Assembly (NCBI RefSeq): GCF_002258215.1
Contig: NZ_NEFY01000006.1
Location: 124,001 to 188,000, forward strand
Reading direction: 5' to 3'
Source of the DNA: Marinobacter vinifirmus
Lineage (GTDB): Bacteria; Pseudomonadota; Gammaproteobacteria; Pseudomonadales; Oleiphilaceae
DNA: 64,000 bases
Below are positions 36,414 to 44,538 of this stretch, piece by piece; position 1 is the first letter of the stretch; each line of letters opens with the position of its first letter. The notes under the pieces are model-generated. The model was not told where the DNA came from, made no database searches, and saw only the letters and a program-made list of their open reading frames with translations. Made by a program: the position numbers and the translations under genes.

Positions 36414-38291
36414 TTAGTCCGGCTTGGGGTATAACCTCGAGCTTTCCACCCGGCGGATCAGCGGCTCCGGCAAGCTCAATGGCTGGCCGGTTATCCGGTC
36501 TGCCAGGTACTCTGCCATCAGTGGTGCCCAGGTCAGGCCCTTGCTGCCGTATCCGGTCAGCAGGTAGGCGCCCGGCACTTCCTGCCCGTTTTCATCCTTG
36601 AGTTCGTCCGCCACCGGCTGATAATCATGGCTGGCGCAACGGAAAGAAACCCGACCTGCAAGCTCGCTGGCATCAGGCCCATGGTCGCCCATGACGGCAG
36701 GCAGCAGCTCTGCCAGTTGATCGATATTTTCCTGGTGGCTTTCCAGTGTAACGTCCGGGTTGTTGTCTCTCAGGTCAAAGGTCGCACCGGTTACTGCGAT
36801 TCCACTCATGGCCGGGTTCAGGTACTTGGTTCCACAGATGACCGCCTCTGGCAGGTTGTATTTTTCTGCGGGCAAGCAGGTGACCTGTCCCCGGATGGGC
36901 TTCAGCCGCAGTTTACCGTTGGCCGGGTTCAGGCTGGCGGACTCGTGACCCCCTGCAATCACCAGCCTCGCTGCGCTCAGCCGCTGGCCTTCCTGACTTT
37001 CAATCGTCCAGCCTTTGCCGTCAGACCTCACCGTGCGTACATTGAAACCAAATACCTGTTGGATTCCCGGGTGGTCGGCAAGGGCAGCGCAGGCCTTTGC
37101 CGGCTCAAGCCAGCCAGAACCGGGAAACCACAGGCCGCTGGCCGTTACCTTCAGGCCGGCGCGCTTCGAACCTAGCTCTTCATCCACCGGTTCCAGCAGT
37201 TCGGGCGGGTACTGGCAGCGTTCAAGGAACTTCTGCTGACGATGCTGCTCCTGCTCGTTGGAGGCCAACTGCAGCAGGCCAGTGGGGTGCCAGAACTGTC
37301 CGGCCCAGCGCCGGTAATAGCGCTGGCTGAAACTCAACGCGGTTGCGGCCAGTTCGGTCTGGGCATTGTATTCCACGCCCAGCTTCACATAGAGCGCGCC
37401 CTGAGCATTACCGGAGGCACCGGCGCCGGGCTGATCGGCCCGGTCAATCAGCACAACGGGAACCCCCCGTTCCGCAAGGTTGCGGGCGAGGGTGGTGCCG
37501 GCAATTCCGGCACCGATGATCGCCACCGGTAACCGGTTTGATGCACCGGAGTCGGCCCCGAAAACCTCAAGCTGGCCGGTCAGCATTTCCCGCTTGCGAC
37601 CGAAGCCCGGTACCTTTTGCATGGAAAACCCGGCATCGATCAGTGCCCGGCGCACCCGACCCACAGAGGTGAAGGTGGCCAGCGTGGTGCCGGGTTTGCT
37701 GTGGTTGCGAATCTGGCCGATGGCGTCTTCCAACCACATCTCCGGATTCAGCGACGGGGCAAAGCCGTCCAGGAACCAGGCATCCGCCTGGAAGGAGAGG
37801 TCTCGCCAGGCATCCAGAACATCACCGAAATACAACGTCAGCCGGATTCGCCCGCCCGCCAGTACCAGCCGGTGAGTTCCCTGAATCAGTGGTGGGTAAT
37901 GGGCGATGAGTTCGGCAGCCTGGGGGGCAAGCTCCGGCCAGAAAGACAGGGCTTTTTCCAGGTCACTCCGGGTCAGGGGAAACCGCTCCACAGACACAAA
38001 GTGCAGAATGGCAGAATCATCTTTCGGCCGGCAGTCGAGCCACTCGGCCCAGGCGGCCAGGAAGTTCAGCCCGGTACCAAAGCCGGTTTCCGCAACCACA
38101 AAATGACGGTTATCGGCCAGCTCAGCAAAACGCTCCCGGAGCCGGTTGCGGCCGATGAATACATAGCGGGTTTCTTCCAGCCCGTTGTCGCGACTGAAGT
38201 ACACATCACCAAAGCGTGCAGATTCCGGCACACCATCGCGCCAGACAAGATCCGCCGGCTCCATGGCCGGCGGCAGAACAGGGTTGGTCAT
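36414..38291 (-). CDS. mnmC: tRNA U34 mnm5s2U biosynthesis bifunctional protein MnmC
   Basis: It converts cmnm5s2U to mnm5s2U at the wobble position of tRNAs for Lys, Glu and Gln. The 625 residues join an N-terminal SAM-dependent methyltransferase (FVVAETGFGTGLNFLAAWAEW, about 63-83; WFLDGFAPSLNPEMW, about 173-187) to a C-terminal FAD oxidoreductase (AIIGAGIAGTTLARNLAE, about 257-274; GNAQGALYVKLG). Both halves look complete. It lies four bases downstream of the cyclophilin gene on the - strand, so the two are probably co-transcribed. Confidence 0.95.
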   Translation of the reverse strand: MTNPVLPPAMEPADLVWRDGVPESARFGDVYFSRDNGLEETRYVFIGRNRLRERFAELADNRHFVVAETGFGTGLNFLAAWAEWLDCRPKDDSAILHFVSVERFPLTRSDLEKALSFWPELAPQAAELIAHYPPLIQGTHRLVLAGGRIRLTLYFGDVLDAWRDLSFQADAWFLDGFAPSLNPEMWLEDAIGQIRNHSKPGTTLATFTSVGRVRRALIDAGFSMQKVPGFGRKREMLTGQLEVFGADSGASNRLPVAIIGAGIAGTTLARNLAERGVPVVLIDRADQPGAGASGNAQGALYVKLGVEYNAQTELAATALSFSQRYYRRWAGQFWHPTGLLQLASNEQEQHRQQKFLERCQYPPELLEPVDEELGSKRAGLKVTASGLWFPGSGWLEPAKACAALADHPGIQQVFGFNVRTVRSDGKGWTIESQEGQRLSAARLVIAGGHESASLNPANGKLRLKPIRGQVTCLPAEKYNLPEAVICGTKYLNPAMSGIAVTGATFDLRDNNPDVTLESHQENIDQLAELLPAVMGDHGPDASELAGRVSFRCASHDYQPVADELKDENGQEVPGAYLLTGYGSKGLTWAPLMAEYLADRITGQPLSLPEPLIRRVESSRLYPKPD

Positions 38292-38295
38292 AGAG

Positions 38296-38904
38296 TCAGT
38301 CTTCGGCAGCAGCCCGGGTTACCTGCTCGATGATCACAGAGCGCACGGGCACATCGGCCATGCCACGAACACGGGCCGTTTTAACGCCGGCAATGGCATC
38401 CACCACATCCATGCCTTCTGTTACTTTGCCAAATACCGCATATCCGGCACCGTTAGCACCCTTGTTCAGGTAGGGGTTGTCGACCAGGTTGATGAAGAAC
38501 TGGGAGGTGGCGGAATCCGGTGCGCTGGTGCGGGCCATGGCAATGGTGCCGCGCTCGTTAGGCAGCTCGGCGGAGGCCTCGTTAACAATGGTCTCTTCGG
38601 TAGACTTGCGGGACATGTCTTCAGTAAATCCGCCGCCCTGAATCATGAAGTCGGCGATTACGCGGTGGAAAATTGTGCCGTTGTAGAAGCCTTTATCGAC
38701 ATAGCCCAGGAAGTTTTCGACCGTTTTCGGGGCGACATCCGGGCGCAGTTCCAGGGAAAAAGCACCGTGAGAGGTTTCAAACCGCACTTCCGGACGCTCG
38801 TTTACAGGCTCTTCTGCCTGTACCGGAGCGGCAGCCATCAGGGGCAGTGCGAGGGCAAGCAGGACGGGCTTCACATTAAACAGGCTTTTTACGGTATTTG
38901 TCAT
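38296..38904 (-). CDS. Exported peptidyl-prolyl cis-trans isomerase (cyclophilin)
   Basis: This cyclophilin-type proline isomerase is expected in the periplasm (PpiA-like). The 202 residues from the ATG at 38904 start with a signal peptide (MTNTVKSLFNVKPVLLALALPLMAAAPVQA). The family core follows: FSLELRPDVAPKTVENFLGYVDKGFYNGTIFHRVI, GGGFTEDM, and the catalytic stretch FFINLVDN. An upstream in-frame ATG at 38949 would add 15 residues before the signal peptide and is less likely; neither start has a strong ribosome site. Confidence 0.9.
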   Translation of the reverse strand: MTNTVKSLFNVKPVLLALALPLMAAAPVQAEEPVNERPEVRFETSHGAFSLELRPDVAPKTVENFLGYVDKGFYNGTIFHRVIADFMIQGGGFTEDMSRKSTEETIVNEASAELPNERGTIAMARTSAPDSATSQFFINLVDNPYLNKGANGAGYAVFGKVTEGMDVVDAIAGVKTARVRGMADVPVRSVIIEQVTRAAAED

Positions 38905-39117
38905 TTCAACAGTACTCGCGGTTTCAGGAATGGATCGCTTGGCTGACATAATGTCTGAAATCGTAACCTGTGCACAATTCTAACAGATACTTAACCATTG
39001 AATGCCCGCGATGGTAGACAGTTGAATAAGCTGGGTTATCCTTGAAATGTGTCGACTTGAAAGTCATGTTGCCGATTCGGGTTGTACGGTAATCACTTTG
39101 AATACAGGAGAAGTCTG

Positions 39118-39699
39118 GTGAGATTCCGTTTATTAACGCAGGCTGGTGCGGTGGCGTCTGCCTTCGCCGTCTTTACCGGTTCCGCGCCAATGGCCTTGGC
39201 TTCCGAGCAGCAAAACTGGAGCTACACACCGGCGTTTCTGCCGGTATCAGAAGCCGGTATGTCTGCGGTTTCCGCTCACGGCAGTGTGCGTTTGCAGGAG
39301 TTGCTGCGAGCGGGTGGTGGCACCCAGCCGGCCCACCTTGAGAGCCCGGATTATGTCACCCGTGTGAATGCGCCATCCGGTGAGGTTAGCGGAGACAGCC
39401 TTGCGGACTTGGGCACTGCCGGTGCAGATGTGGCCAATGTCCTTGAAGACCTGCTGGCGTCGCTGCCCGATTTGCTGGACATGGACTTCAAGATTGTCGG
39501 CATTAAATACCGGCCGGGCGAAGAGGTCGTCACGCTGGGCAGCGATGGCGCAATCCATGTTGCCTTCCCGGAAACCGTGGACCTGGTCGCCATCGAAAAT
39601 CTTAACGTAGGCGGCGGAGACGGCCCGCCACTAGGCGATATCAACCTCTATGATCTAAGCTTTCACCGGGATTCCAGAATCCGCATCCAGGGAGAGTAA
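39118..39699 (+). CDS. Secreted protein of unknown family, paralogue of the next gene
   Basis: From the GTG at 39118 (AGGAGAAG upstream) the 193-residue protein has a signal peptide (MRFRLLTQAGAVASAFAVFTGSAPMALA). A short motif FLPVSEAGMSAVSAHG comes next, followed by an acidic helical middle (SLADLGTAGADVANVLEDLLA). A C-terminal domain of about 70 residues (IVGIKYRPGEE; DGAIHVAFPE; PPLGDIN; LSFHRDSRIRI) has a clear counterpart in the following gene. I know no named family for this domain. The product is probably periplasmic or surface-exposed. It is 75 bases from its paralogue. Confidence 0.65.
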   Translation: MRFRLLTQAGAVASAFAVFTGSAPMALASEQQNWSYTPAFLPVSEAGMSAVSAHGSVRLQELLRAGGGTQPAHLESPDYVTRVNAPSGEVSGDSLADLGTAGADVANVLEDLLASLPDLLDMDFKIVGIKYRPGEEVVTLGSDGAIHVAFPETVDLVAIENLNVGGGDGPPLGDINLYDLSFHRDSRIRIQGE

Positions 39700-39774
39700 T
39701 GCTCTGCCGGGTGCGGTTCGTTCGTGCCGGGCCGGGTTGTACGGTTGCAACTGTACCAGCGGGAGCGTTTGCCA

Positions 39775-40479
39775 GTGAAAGTACACAAAGGGTTTGAGGA
39801 AAAGTCCCGGCTTGGCCGGTTGCTGATCAACCGGGGTTATATCTCGGAAGGCCAGCTGGAAGCCGGCCTGAAAATTCAGCATGACACCGGCCAACGCCTG
39901 GGTGAGGTGCTGGTAGAAGCCGGTTGGCTTACCGAGCGGGAACTGCACCGGGTTCTCAAACACCAGGCCCGTTACCGCAACGCCGCCGCACTGGTGGCCA
40001 TGGTCACCGTCCCTTTCCAGCCCCTGGTCACCTTTGCCTCAGGCAACTCCAATGCCGCCCTCGCTCCGGTGGTGGCGGGTGAGATGTATGGTGGCTTTGC
40101 GCCCATGACCGAAGAGGAAATGGCCAGCGTAACTGCCGGGAGCGAGATTGGGCTTCTGGAGCGTATTGAAACCGTCGCTGATCCGGAAACCGCCCGGGAC
40201 CCGGTTAACACCCTGAAACTGGCCTCCCACATATTCTCTCCGGTGTTGAGCTTCGTCGATTCGGACCTCAGTATTTCCGGCGTCCATTACCGGGAAGGCG
40301 AACCCCAATACCGTATCCGCGATGACGGCGCACTTCAGTTGCTGCTGCCGGAGCGCATCGAGGAAGTTCGTCTCGACAATATTCGTGTCACCAACAGTCA
40401 GACACCGCCTATTGGCAATATCAGCATTCAGGATATCCGTTTCCATTCGGATTCCCGGATGACGATTCACCTGCATTAG
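39775..40479 (+). CDS. MshEN-type (c-di-GMP-binding motif) membrane protein with paralogous C-terminal domain
   Basis: The start is taken at the GTG at 39775 (GGGAG nine bases upstream; the frame is open to 39724). The 234 residues begin with two 24-residue MshEN motifs at 12-35 and 41-64. Each fits RLG-x2-two aliphatic-x2-G-x-aliphatic-x4-L-x3-L-x2-Q, separated by exactly five residues, the arrangement known to bind c-di-GMP in the MshE ATPase. No ATPase follows. Instead a hydrophobic segment (about 70-85, AALVAMVTVPFQPLVTFA) leads to FAPMTEEEMASVTAGS and a C-terminal domain matching the upstream gene (ISGVHYREGE; DGALQLLLPE; PPIGNIS; IRFHSDSRMTI). The inferred topology is cytoplasmic sensor and periplasmic C-terminus. 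Function unknown. Confidence 0.7.
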   Translation: MKVHKGFEEKSRLGRLLINRGYISEGQLEAGLKIQHDTGQRLGEVLVEAGWLTERELHRVLKHQARYRNAAALVAMVTVPFQPLVTFASGNSNAALAPVVAGEMYGGFAPMTEEEMASVTAGSEIGLLERIETVADPETARDPVNTLKLASHIFSPVLSFVDSDLSISGVHYREGEPQYRIRDDGALQLLLPERIEEVRLDNIRVTNSQTPPIGNISIQDIRFHSDSRMTIHLH

Positions 40480-40563
40480 CCGTCATTGCGGCTTTGAGCA
40501 GCAATTGCCAGCTTGTCATTTAGTGATAGAGTGCCGTTTTCGCATTTCTGACGGGACAGTTTC

Positions 40564-41763
40564 ATGCCTTTGAATGTATGGGTGCTGGTAGCGGCTCAGG
40601 CGCTGGCCATGTGCACGGCTCCTTTTATCGTATTTATCGGAAGTATTCAGGGGCGGCTGCTGGCGCCGGCACCGGAACTGGCCACCTTGCCGGTAGGACT
40701 GGTGGTGGTCGGCACAGTTCTGGCTATCAAGCCGGCTACCTGGCTGATGGAGCGGGTAGGGCGCAAGCAGGTGATGTTGCTGGGCACGCTGGCCGGCATG
40801 ATCGCTGGCGGTCTGGGTATGTTTGCCTCCTGGCAATCGGACTTTGTCACCATGTGCCTTGCCTCCGTTATCGGTGGCTCCGGGTTGGCGGTAGTGCATC
40901 AATACCGGTTTGCGGCCATGGAGTCGGTAGCTTCGGACATGGCGGGTACAGCGGCCGCCAGGGTATTGCTTGGTGGCCTGGTAGCTGCCTGGCTCGGGCC
41001 GGAAGTTGCCGGACTGGGTAGTGGCACAGACGAACGTTTTCCATTTCTTCTAAGCTGGGCCGGACTGGCGGTGGTGCAAGCCATGGCCCTGGTTGTGGTG
41101 GCGGTCGGTTATCGGCCTTCCGGGGAACGGGTGGCCGAGATTGTCGTGGGTGGTGGTCGCCCCATGCGTGAGATTCTCGCCAATCCCTTGGTCTGGACCG
41201 CCATCAGTGGTGCAGCCATTGGTTATGCGGTGATGAGCTATATCATGACTGCAACGCCCCTGAGTATGACGGAAATGGCCGGGCACGATTTTGACGACGC
41301 CAAGCGGGTAATCCAGCTGCACATCATGGCCATGTACCTGCCGTCTCTTATCTCCGGATGGCTGATCCGGGTGGTGGGCATCCCCTTGATGATGACTGTC
41401 GGCTTGCTGGCCTATCTGGGGTGTATTCTGTTGGCCGCGGCAGGCATCAGCTTCCACCATTATTTATGGGCCCTGATCCTGCTCGGGGTGGGCTGGAACT
41501 TCCTGTTTGTTGGCGGCACCACCCTGTTGCCTCAGGGCTATCGGGATTCAGAGCGATTCCGGGTACAGGGCCTCAATGACATCATGGTATTCAGCGCCCA
41601 GGCCACGGCGGCGCTGAGTGCCGGAGCCGTGCTGACTGCCCTGGGCTGGGCTTCGCTGTTAATGGTTGCCGTGCCGCTGCTGGTGCTGCACGCTTTGTTG
41701 ATGGCAGCCTGGCTGCTCAGGCGCCAGCCGGCAGGGGCAGGTGGCCGGTCTTCACCCAGATAA
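40564..41763 (+). CDS. MFS transporter
   Basis: This is a 399-residue polytopic inner-membrane protein with about twelve hydrophobic segments. The loop between helices 2 and 3 has the MFS motif-A remnant ERVGRKQVMLLGTLAG. A long hydrophilic loop lies near residue 190 between the two six-helix halves. The substrate cannot be told from sequence; small-molecule efflux is a common role for such carriers. The 3' end overlaps the convergent cupin gene by 47 bases. Confidence 0.85.
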   Translation: MPLNVWVLVAAQALAMCTAPFIVFIGSIQGRLLAPAPELATLPVGLVVVGTVLAIKPATWLMERVGRKQVMLLGTLAGMIAGGLGMFASWQSDFVTMCLASVIGGSGLAVVHQYRFAAMESVASDMAGTAAARVLLGGLVAAWLGPEVAGLGSGTDERFPFLLSWAGLAVVQAMALVVVAVGYRPSGERVAEIVVGGGRPMREILANPLVWTAISGAAIGYAVMSYIMTATPLSMTEMAGHDFDDAKRVIQLHIMAMYLPSLISGWLIRVVGIPLMMTVGLLAYLGCILLAAAGISFHHYLWALILLGVGWNFLFVGGTTLLPQGYRDSERFRVQGLNDIMVFSAQATAALSAGAVLTALGWASLLMVAVPLLVLHALLMAAWLLRRQPAGAGGRSSPR

Positions 41764-42379
41764 CGGTTTCCTGGTCTACGAACGGGTGATGCTGGCTCAG
41801 GTGCGGGCTGCGCATCCAGGTGCCTTCCGCGTAACGGCCGTGTTCATCGCAGAACTCGCCGGTCAGCACCAGGATTTCCTCGCCACCAAAGTGCCGGTGG
41901 GGCTGGAAGACCTCATTGGCCGGCCATTTCACCAGGGCCACATGCTCATGCTCGAAATCGTGCAGGGGCATTACCTGCAGCCCGCCAATGCCCGGCAACC
42001 ATTCAGCCTGATTGGTATCGACACGAACGGTCGCGGTGTCCCTCGGATCAAACTGATGCAGCTTCACCAACAGGGTGCAACCTTCTTCGCTGAAGGGCGC
42101 GTGTCCAGTGCCGGGTGGGTTCCGGAGGTAGGTGCCGGCCGGGTAATGGCCGGTCTCGTCGGAGAACACTCCCTCCAATACCAGGATTTCCTCTCCCAGT
42201 GGGTGCTCATGCCGCTTGAAGGAAGAACCGGGTTTGTAGCGAACTATGCTGGTGGCATGGCCCCGTTCGGCCTCTTCCCGTGCCAGCGGCTTGCGCTCCA
42301 CGCCCGCCGCCGGGCTGGGTTGCCATTCCTGTTCTCGGGTCCGAACAACCACTCGCTGGGAGAAATCCATATTCAGCAT
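41717..42379 (-). CDS. Two-cupin protein (ChrR-like cupin duplication)
   Basis: The 220 residues consist of two homologous cupin folds. Repeat one has HEHPLGEEILVLEGVFSDETGHYPAGTYLRNP (about 57-88). Repeat two has HRHFGGEEILVLTGEFCDEHGRYAEGTWMRSP (about 161-192). Each keeps the His-x-His ... Glu metal-binding pattern. This is the cupin type seen in the ChrR anti-sigma C-terminus, but the zinc-binding anti-sigma N-terminus is missing and no sigma factor is adjacent, so an anti-sigma role is not supported. The substrate or ligand is unknown. Its stop lies inside the convergent MFS gene. Confidence 0.8.
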   Translation of the reverse strand: MLNMDFSQRVVVRTREQEWQPSPAAGVERKPLAREEAERGHATSIVRYKPGSSFKRHEHPLGEEILVLEGVFSDETGHYPAGTYLRNPPGTGHAPFSEEGCTLLVKLHQFDPRDTATVRVDTNQAEWLPGIGGLQVMPLHDFEHEHVALVKWPANEVFQPHRHFGGEEILVLTGEFCDEHGRYAEGTWMRSPHLSQHHPFVDQETVIWVKTGHLPLPAGA

Positions 42380-42398
42380 GAAAAACCTCGAATATGTG

Positions 42399-42929
42399 CT
42401 ATTTGATCAGTGCCTGAACGTCCCGGAACCTGGGGTGGCGACAGTCTACCATCCACTCGAACGCTACCATCTCTGTGGTAACTATCCGGGCGCCACTCTG
42501 GTGCAGGCGGTCCAGCGCTACGTCCCGGTCGAAATCATTTCGGGAACCGGTTGCATCCGCTACCACCCAGACCTTGTAACCGGCATCCAGAAGGCTCAGG
42601 GCCGTTTGCAGCATACATACGTGGGTTTCGCAGCCTCCGATGACAATATGCTGGCGGCCCTCCGGCAGGGCATCAATCAGCCCGTCCGGACAGGCATCGA
42701 AATGGTATTTGCTGACGGTGTGGTGGCAAAGCTCCCGAACACTTTCCACATTCGGCCCCAGCTTGTCCGGAACCTGCTCCGTGGCGATGACCGGCACCTC
42801 CAGCAAGCCCGCAATTGTCGCCAGCAGGGTGCAGCGGTCGACCACCTCCATTCCCTGACTGATTGCAGGCATCAGCCTGGCCTGTACATCGACAAGAAGC
42901 AGGGTGGACTGTTCGGCTTTCATTAACAT
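42399..42929 (-). CDS. Isochorismatase family cysteine hydrolase (YcaC-like)
   Basis: The 176 residues begin MLMKAEQSTLLLVDVQARLMP, with the catalytic Asp in LLVDVQ and the nucleophilic Cys in VIGGCETHVCMLQTALSLL; a conserved Lys precedes it. GGAG lies seven bases upstream of the ATG at 42929, which is why the longer frame to 43001 is not used. Members hydrolyse isochorismate, nicotinamide, ureidoacrylate or unknown amides, and the YcaC-like subgroup has no settled substrate. It is co-directional with the two-cupin gene 19 bases downstream. Confidence 0.85.
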   Translation of the reverse strand: MLMKAEQSTLLLVDVQARLMPAISQGMEVVDRCTLLATIAGLLEVPVIATEQVPDKLGPNVESVRELCHHTVSKYHFDACPDGLIDALPEGRQHIVIGGCETHVCMLQTALSLLDAGYKVWVVADATGSRNDFDRDVALDRLHQSGARIVTTEMVAFEWMVDCRHPRFRDVQALIK

Positions 42930-43118
42930 AAAGAGGCTCCGGATATTGTGGGTGTTTGATGACAAGGATAGCCAATTTAGTCGCCGGAAATCCGCCAACA
43001 CGGATTTTCAGGATTTTTTTAAAGGAATCGCTTCATTGCGGTTGCCAAACGCCAGCAAAACTATTAAAGTTTGCGCCCTCAAATGAGCGACAACGTAGCT
43101 GATTTGAAACAGTTTATT

Positions 43119-43209
43119 GGAGAGGTGGCCGAGTGGCTGAAGGCGCACGCCTGGAAAGTGTGTATACGTTAATAGCGTATCGAGGGTTCGAATCCCTCCC
43201 TCTCCGCCA
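43119..43209 (+). tRNA. tRNA-Ser (anticodon GGA)
   Basis: The 91 bases form the class II cloverleaf: acceptor GGAGAGG pairing with CCTCTCC before G and an encoded CCA, a long variable arm (TATACGTTAATAGCGTAT region), and a T-arm GAGGG-TTCGAAT-CCCTC. The anticodon GGA is at 43153-43155. It reads UCC/UCU serine codons. An intrinsic terminator follows directly. Confidence 0.97.
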
Positions 43210-43216
43210 ATAAAAG

Positions 43217-43245
43217 AACCCCGGCAGACATGCCGGGGTTTTTTA
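43217..43245 (+). terminator. Terminator of tRNA-Ser
   Basis: Stem AACCCCGGCA / TGCCGGGGTT with a 4-base loop is followed by T-rich TTTTATT, eight bases after the tRNA CCA. Confidence 0.9.
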
Positions 43246-43311
43246 TTGGGCTGAATAATCCCTCCAGCCGTAAGCATTAACCGCTACCCCGCACCAAACA
43301 CCCCCACAAAA

Positions 43312-43325
43312 CTGACATCAGTCAA
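43312..43325 (+). promoter_or_regulatory. FNR/ANR-like site upstream of the porin gene
   Basis: CTGACATCAGTCAA matches TTGAC-N4-GTCAA in 9 of 10 positions. Its centre (43318.5) is 41.5 bases before a start point that would be served by the -10-like TAATTT at 43348-43353, which is the geometry of a class II activated promoter. The porin ATG is at 43403. Confidence 0.45.
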
Positions 43326-43402
43326 ATCGCCACCCCCCTGAATTTCCTAATTTTCTCTCCATGCCATGGAAATGAAATATCTTCCAAAACTGGAGCATCA
43401 GA

Positions 43403-44506
43403 ATGAAAAAACACCAACTTGCACTTTCAGTTGCCCTGGGCAGCCTGATGACATCCGCCGCCATGGCTCAGAATGTAGACCTGTCAAAGGTTAACGTGGA
43501 TGCCTATGGCCATATCAACATGGCTGTGATGCATGGCGATACGGGCTACGGTTCAGAGCAGTATATTGTTGATAACAAATATGCCTCCAGTCGTGTAGGT
43601 ACACGCATCTCAACTGATGTAGAAGAGCTTGGGATGACTGTTGGTGCTCATATTGAGTTTGAGTATCAGCACAACGATTCAAATGTCGTTAACGAGCAAA
43701 ACCGTAGTGAAAAAGGTGAGTGGAATGAGCGTCATGTGAATCTGTTTGCCAAAGGCCGCTACGGTATGATCTCCGTAGGTCAGGGCTCCGGTGCGGCTGA
43801 TGGTGCAACAGAAATGGACCTCTCCGGTACTAAAGTAGCTGCTTTCCCTGACCTGAGGCTCGTAGGTGGTGCCCTTCCATTTGCGGGCAAAGACGGTGTT
43901 GGTGATGTGCAGGTAAAACAATCGTTCCAGAGTCAGGATTTTGAAGCCCGCTATGACCGCATTCGCTACGATGCTCCTAACTTCGGTCCGGTAAAAGTGT
44001 CTGTCAGTCATGGTTACAAAGAACAAGGTGGCGGCAACGCAGATACTTCAGAGTTCGCGGCTTCCTATAACACCAATGTTGATGGTCTTGGCCGTATTTC
44101 CGCAGCAGTGGGCTACTCGGCTCAGTATGGTGAAACTGGCGGCGCAGTCGCTCAGGACACCGTTGGTGGTTCCATCTCCTGGCTGCATGAGAGCGGTTTT
44201 AACGCCACCGGTGTCTACTCTTACCGGGACTACGACAGCGACAAGAAAGAAAGCACCTTCAACATGGTGAAGCTGGGTTATAAAACCGGCAAGCACTCCT
44301 ACACTCTCCACCGGGCTCAAGGTCAAGACTTTAACCCGGTTGGAATAACAGGCTCCGACGTAGAAATCTACGGCGCCGCCTACGTCTACCAGCCCATCAA
44401 GCGCCTGGACGTATACTTCGCCTACAACAACTTCGCGCTGGATGCTGACAACGGCGGCTATGACGATGTGAACGTCGCCATGATCGGCAGCCGCCTGAAG
44501 TTCTGA
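43403..44506 (+). CDS. Outer-membrane porin (Gram-negative porin family)
   Basis: This 367-residue general-diffusion-type porin has a signal peptide (MKKHQLALSVALGSLMTSAAMA-QN). It continues as a series of amphipathic beta strands with the early motif VNVDAYGHINMAVMHGD, short acidic turns, and a final strand ending in Phe (MIGSRLKF), the signal for BAM-dependent insertion. It is expected to form a trimer of 16-strand barrels, with no visible substrate specificity. GC content in the first half is lower than in neighbouring genes. A CRP/FNR-type site precedes it. Confidence 0.88.
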   Translation: MKKHQLALSVALGSLMTSAAMAQNVDLSKVNVDAYGHINMAVMHGDTGYGSEQYIVDNKYASSRVGTRISTDVEELGMTVGAHIEFEYQHNDSNVVNEQNRSEKGEWNERHVNLFAKGRYGMISVGQGSGAADGATEMDLSGTKVAAFPDLRLVGGALPFAGKDGVGDVQVKQSFQSQDFEARYDRIRYDAPNFGPVKVSVSHGYKEQGGGNADTSEFAASYNTNVDGLGRISAAVGYSAQYGETGGAVAQDTVGGSISWLHESGFNATGVYSYRDYDSDKKESTFNMVKLGYKTGKHSYTLHRAQGQDFNPVGITGSDVEIYGAAYVYQPIKRLDVYFAYNNFALDADNGGYDDVNVAMIGSRLKF

Positions 44507-44538
44507 TCGCCTGAAACCTCAGTCAACCGGGCAGGGCA

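Noticed and set aside
41717-42379. ChrR anti-sigma factor assignment
   Set aside because: The zinc-binding anti-sigma N-terminal domain is absent and no ECF sigma gene is adjacent; only the cupin part is shared.
43034-43067. Promoter of tRNA-Ser (TTGCCA/TTGCGG with TATTAA)
   Set aside because: The hexamers are present but spaced 14 or 20 bases, so no confident promoter can be drawn.
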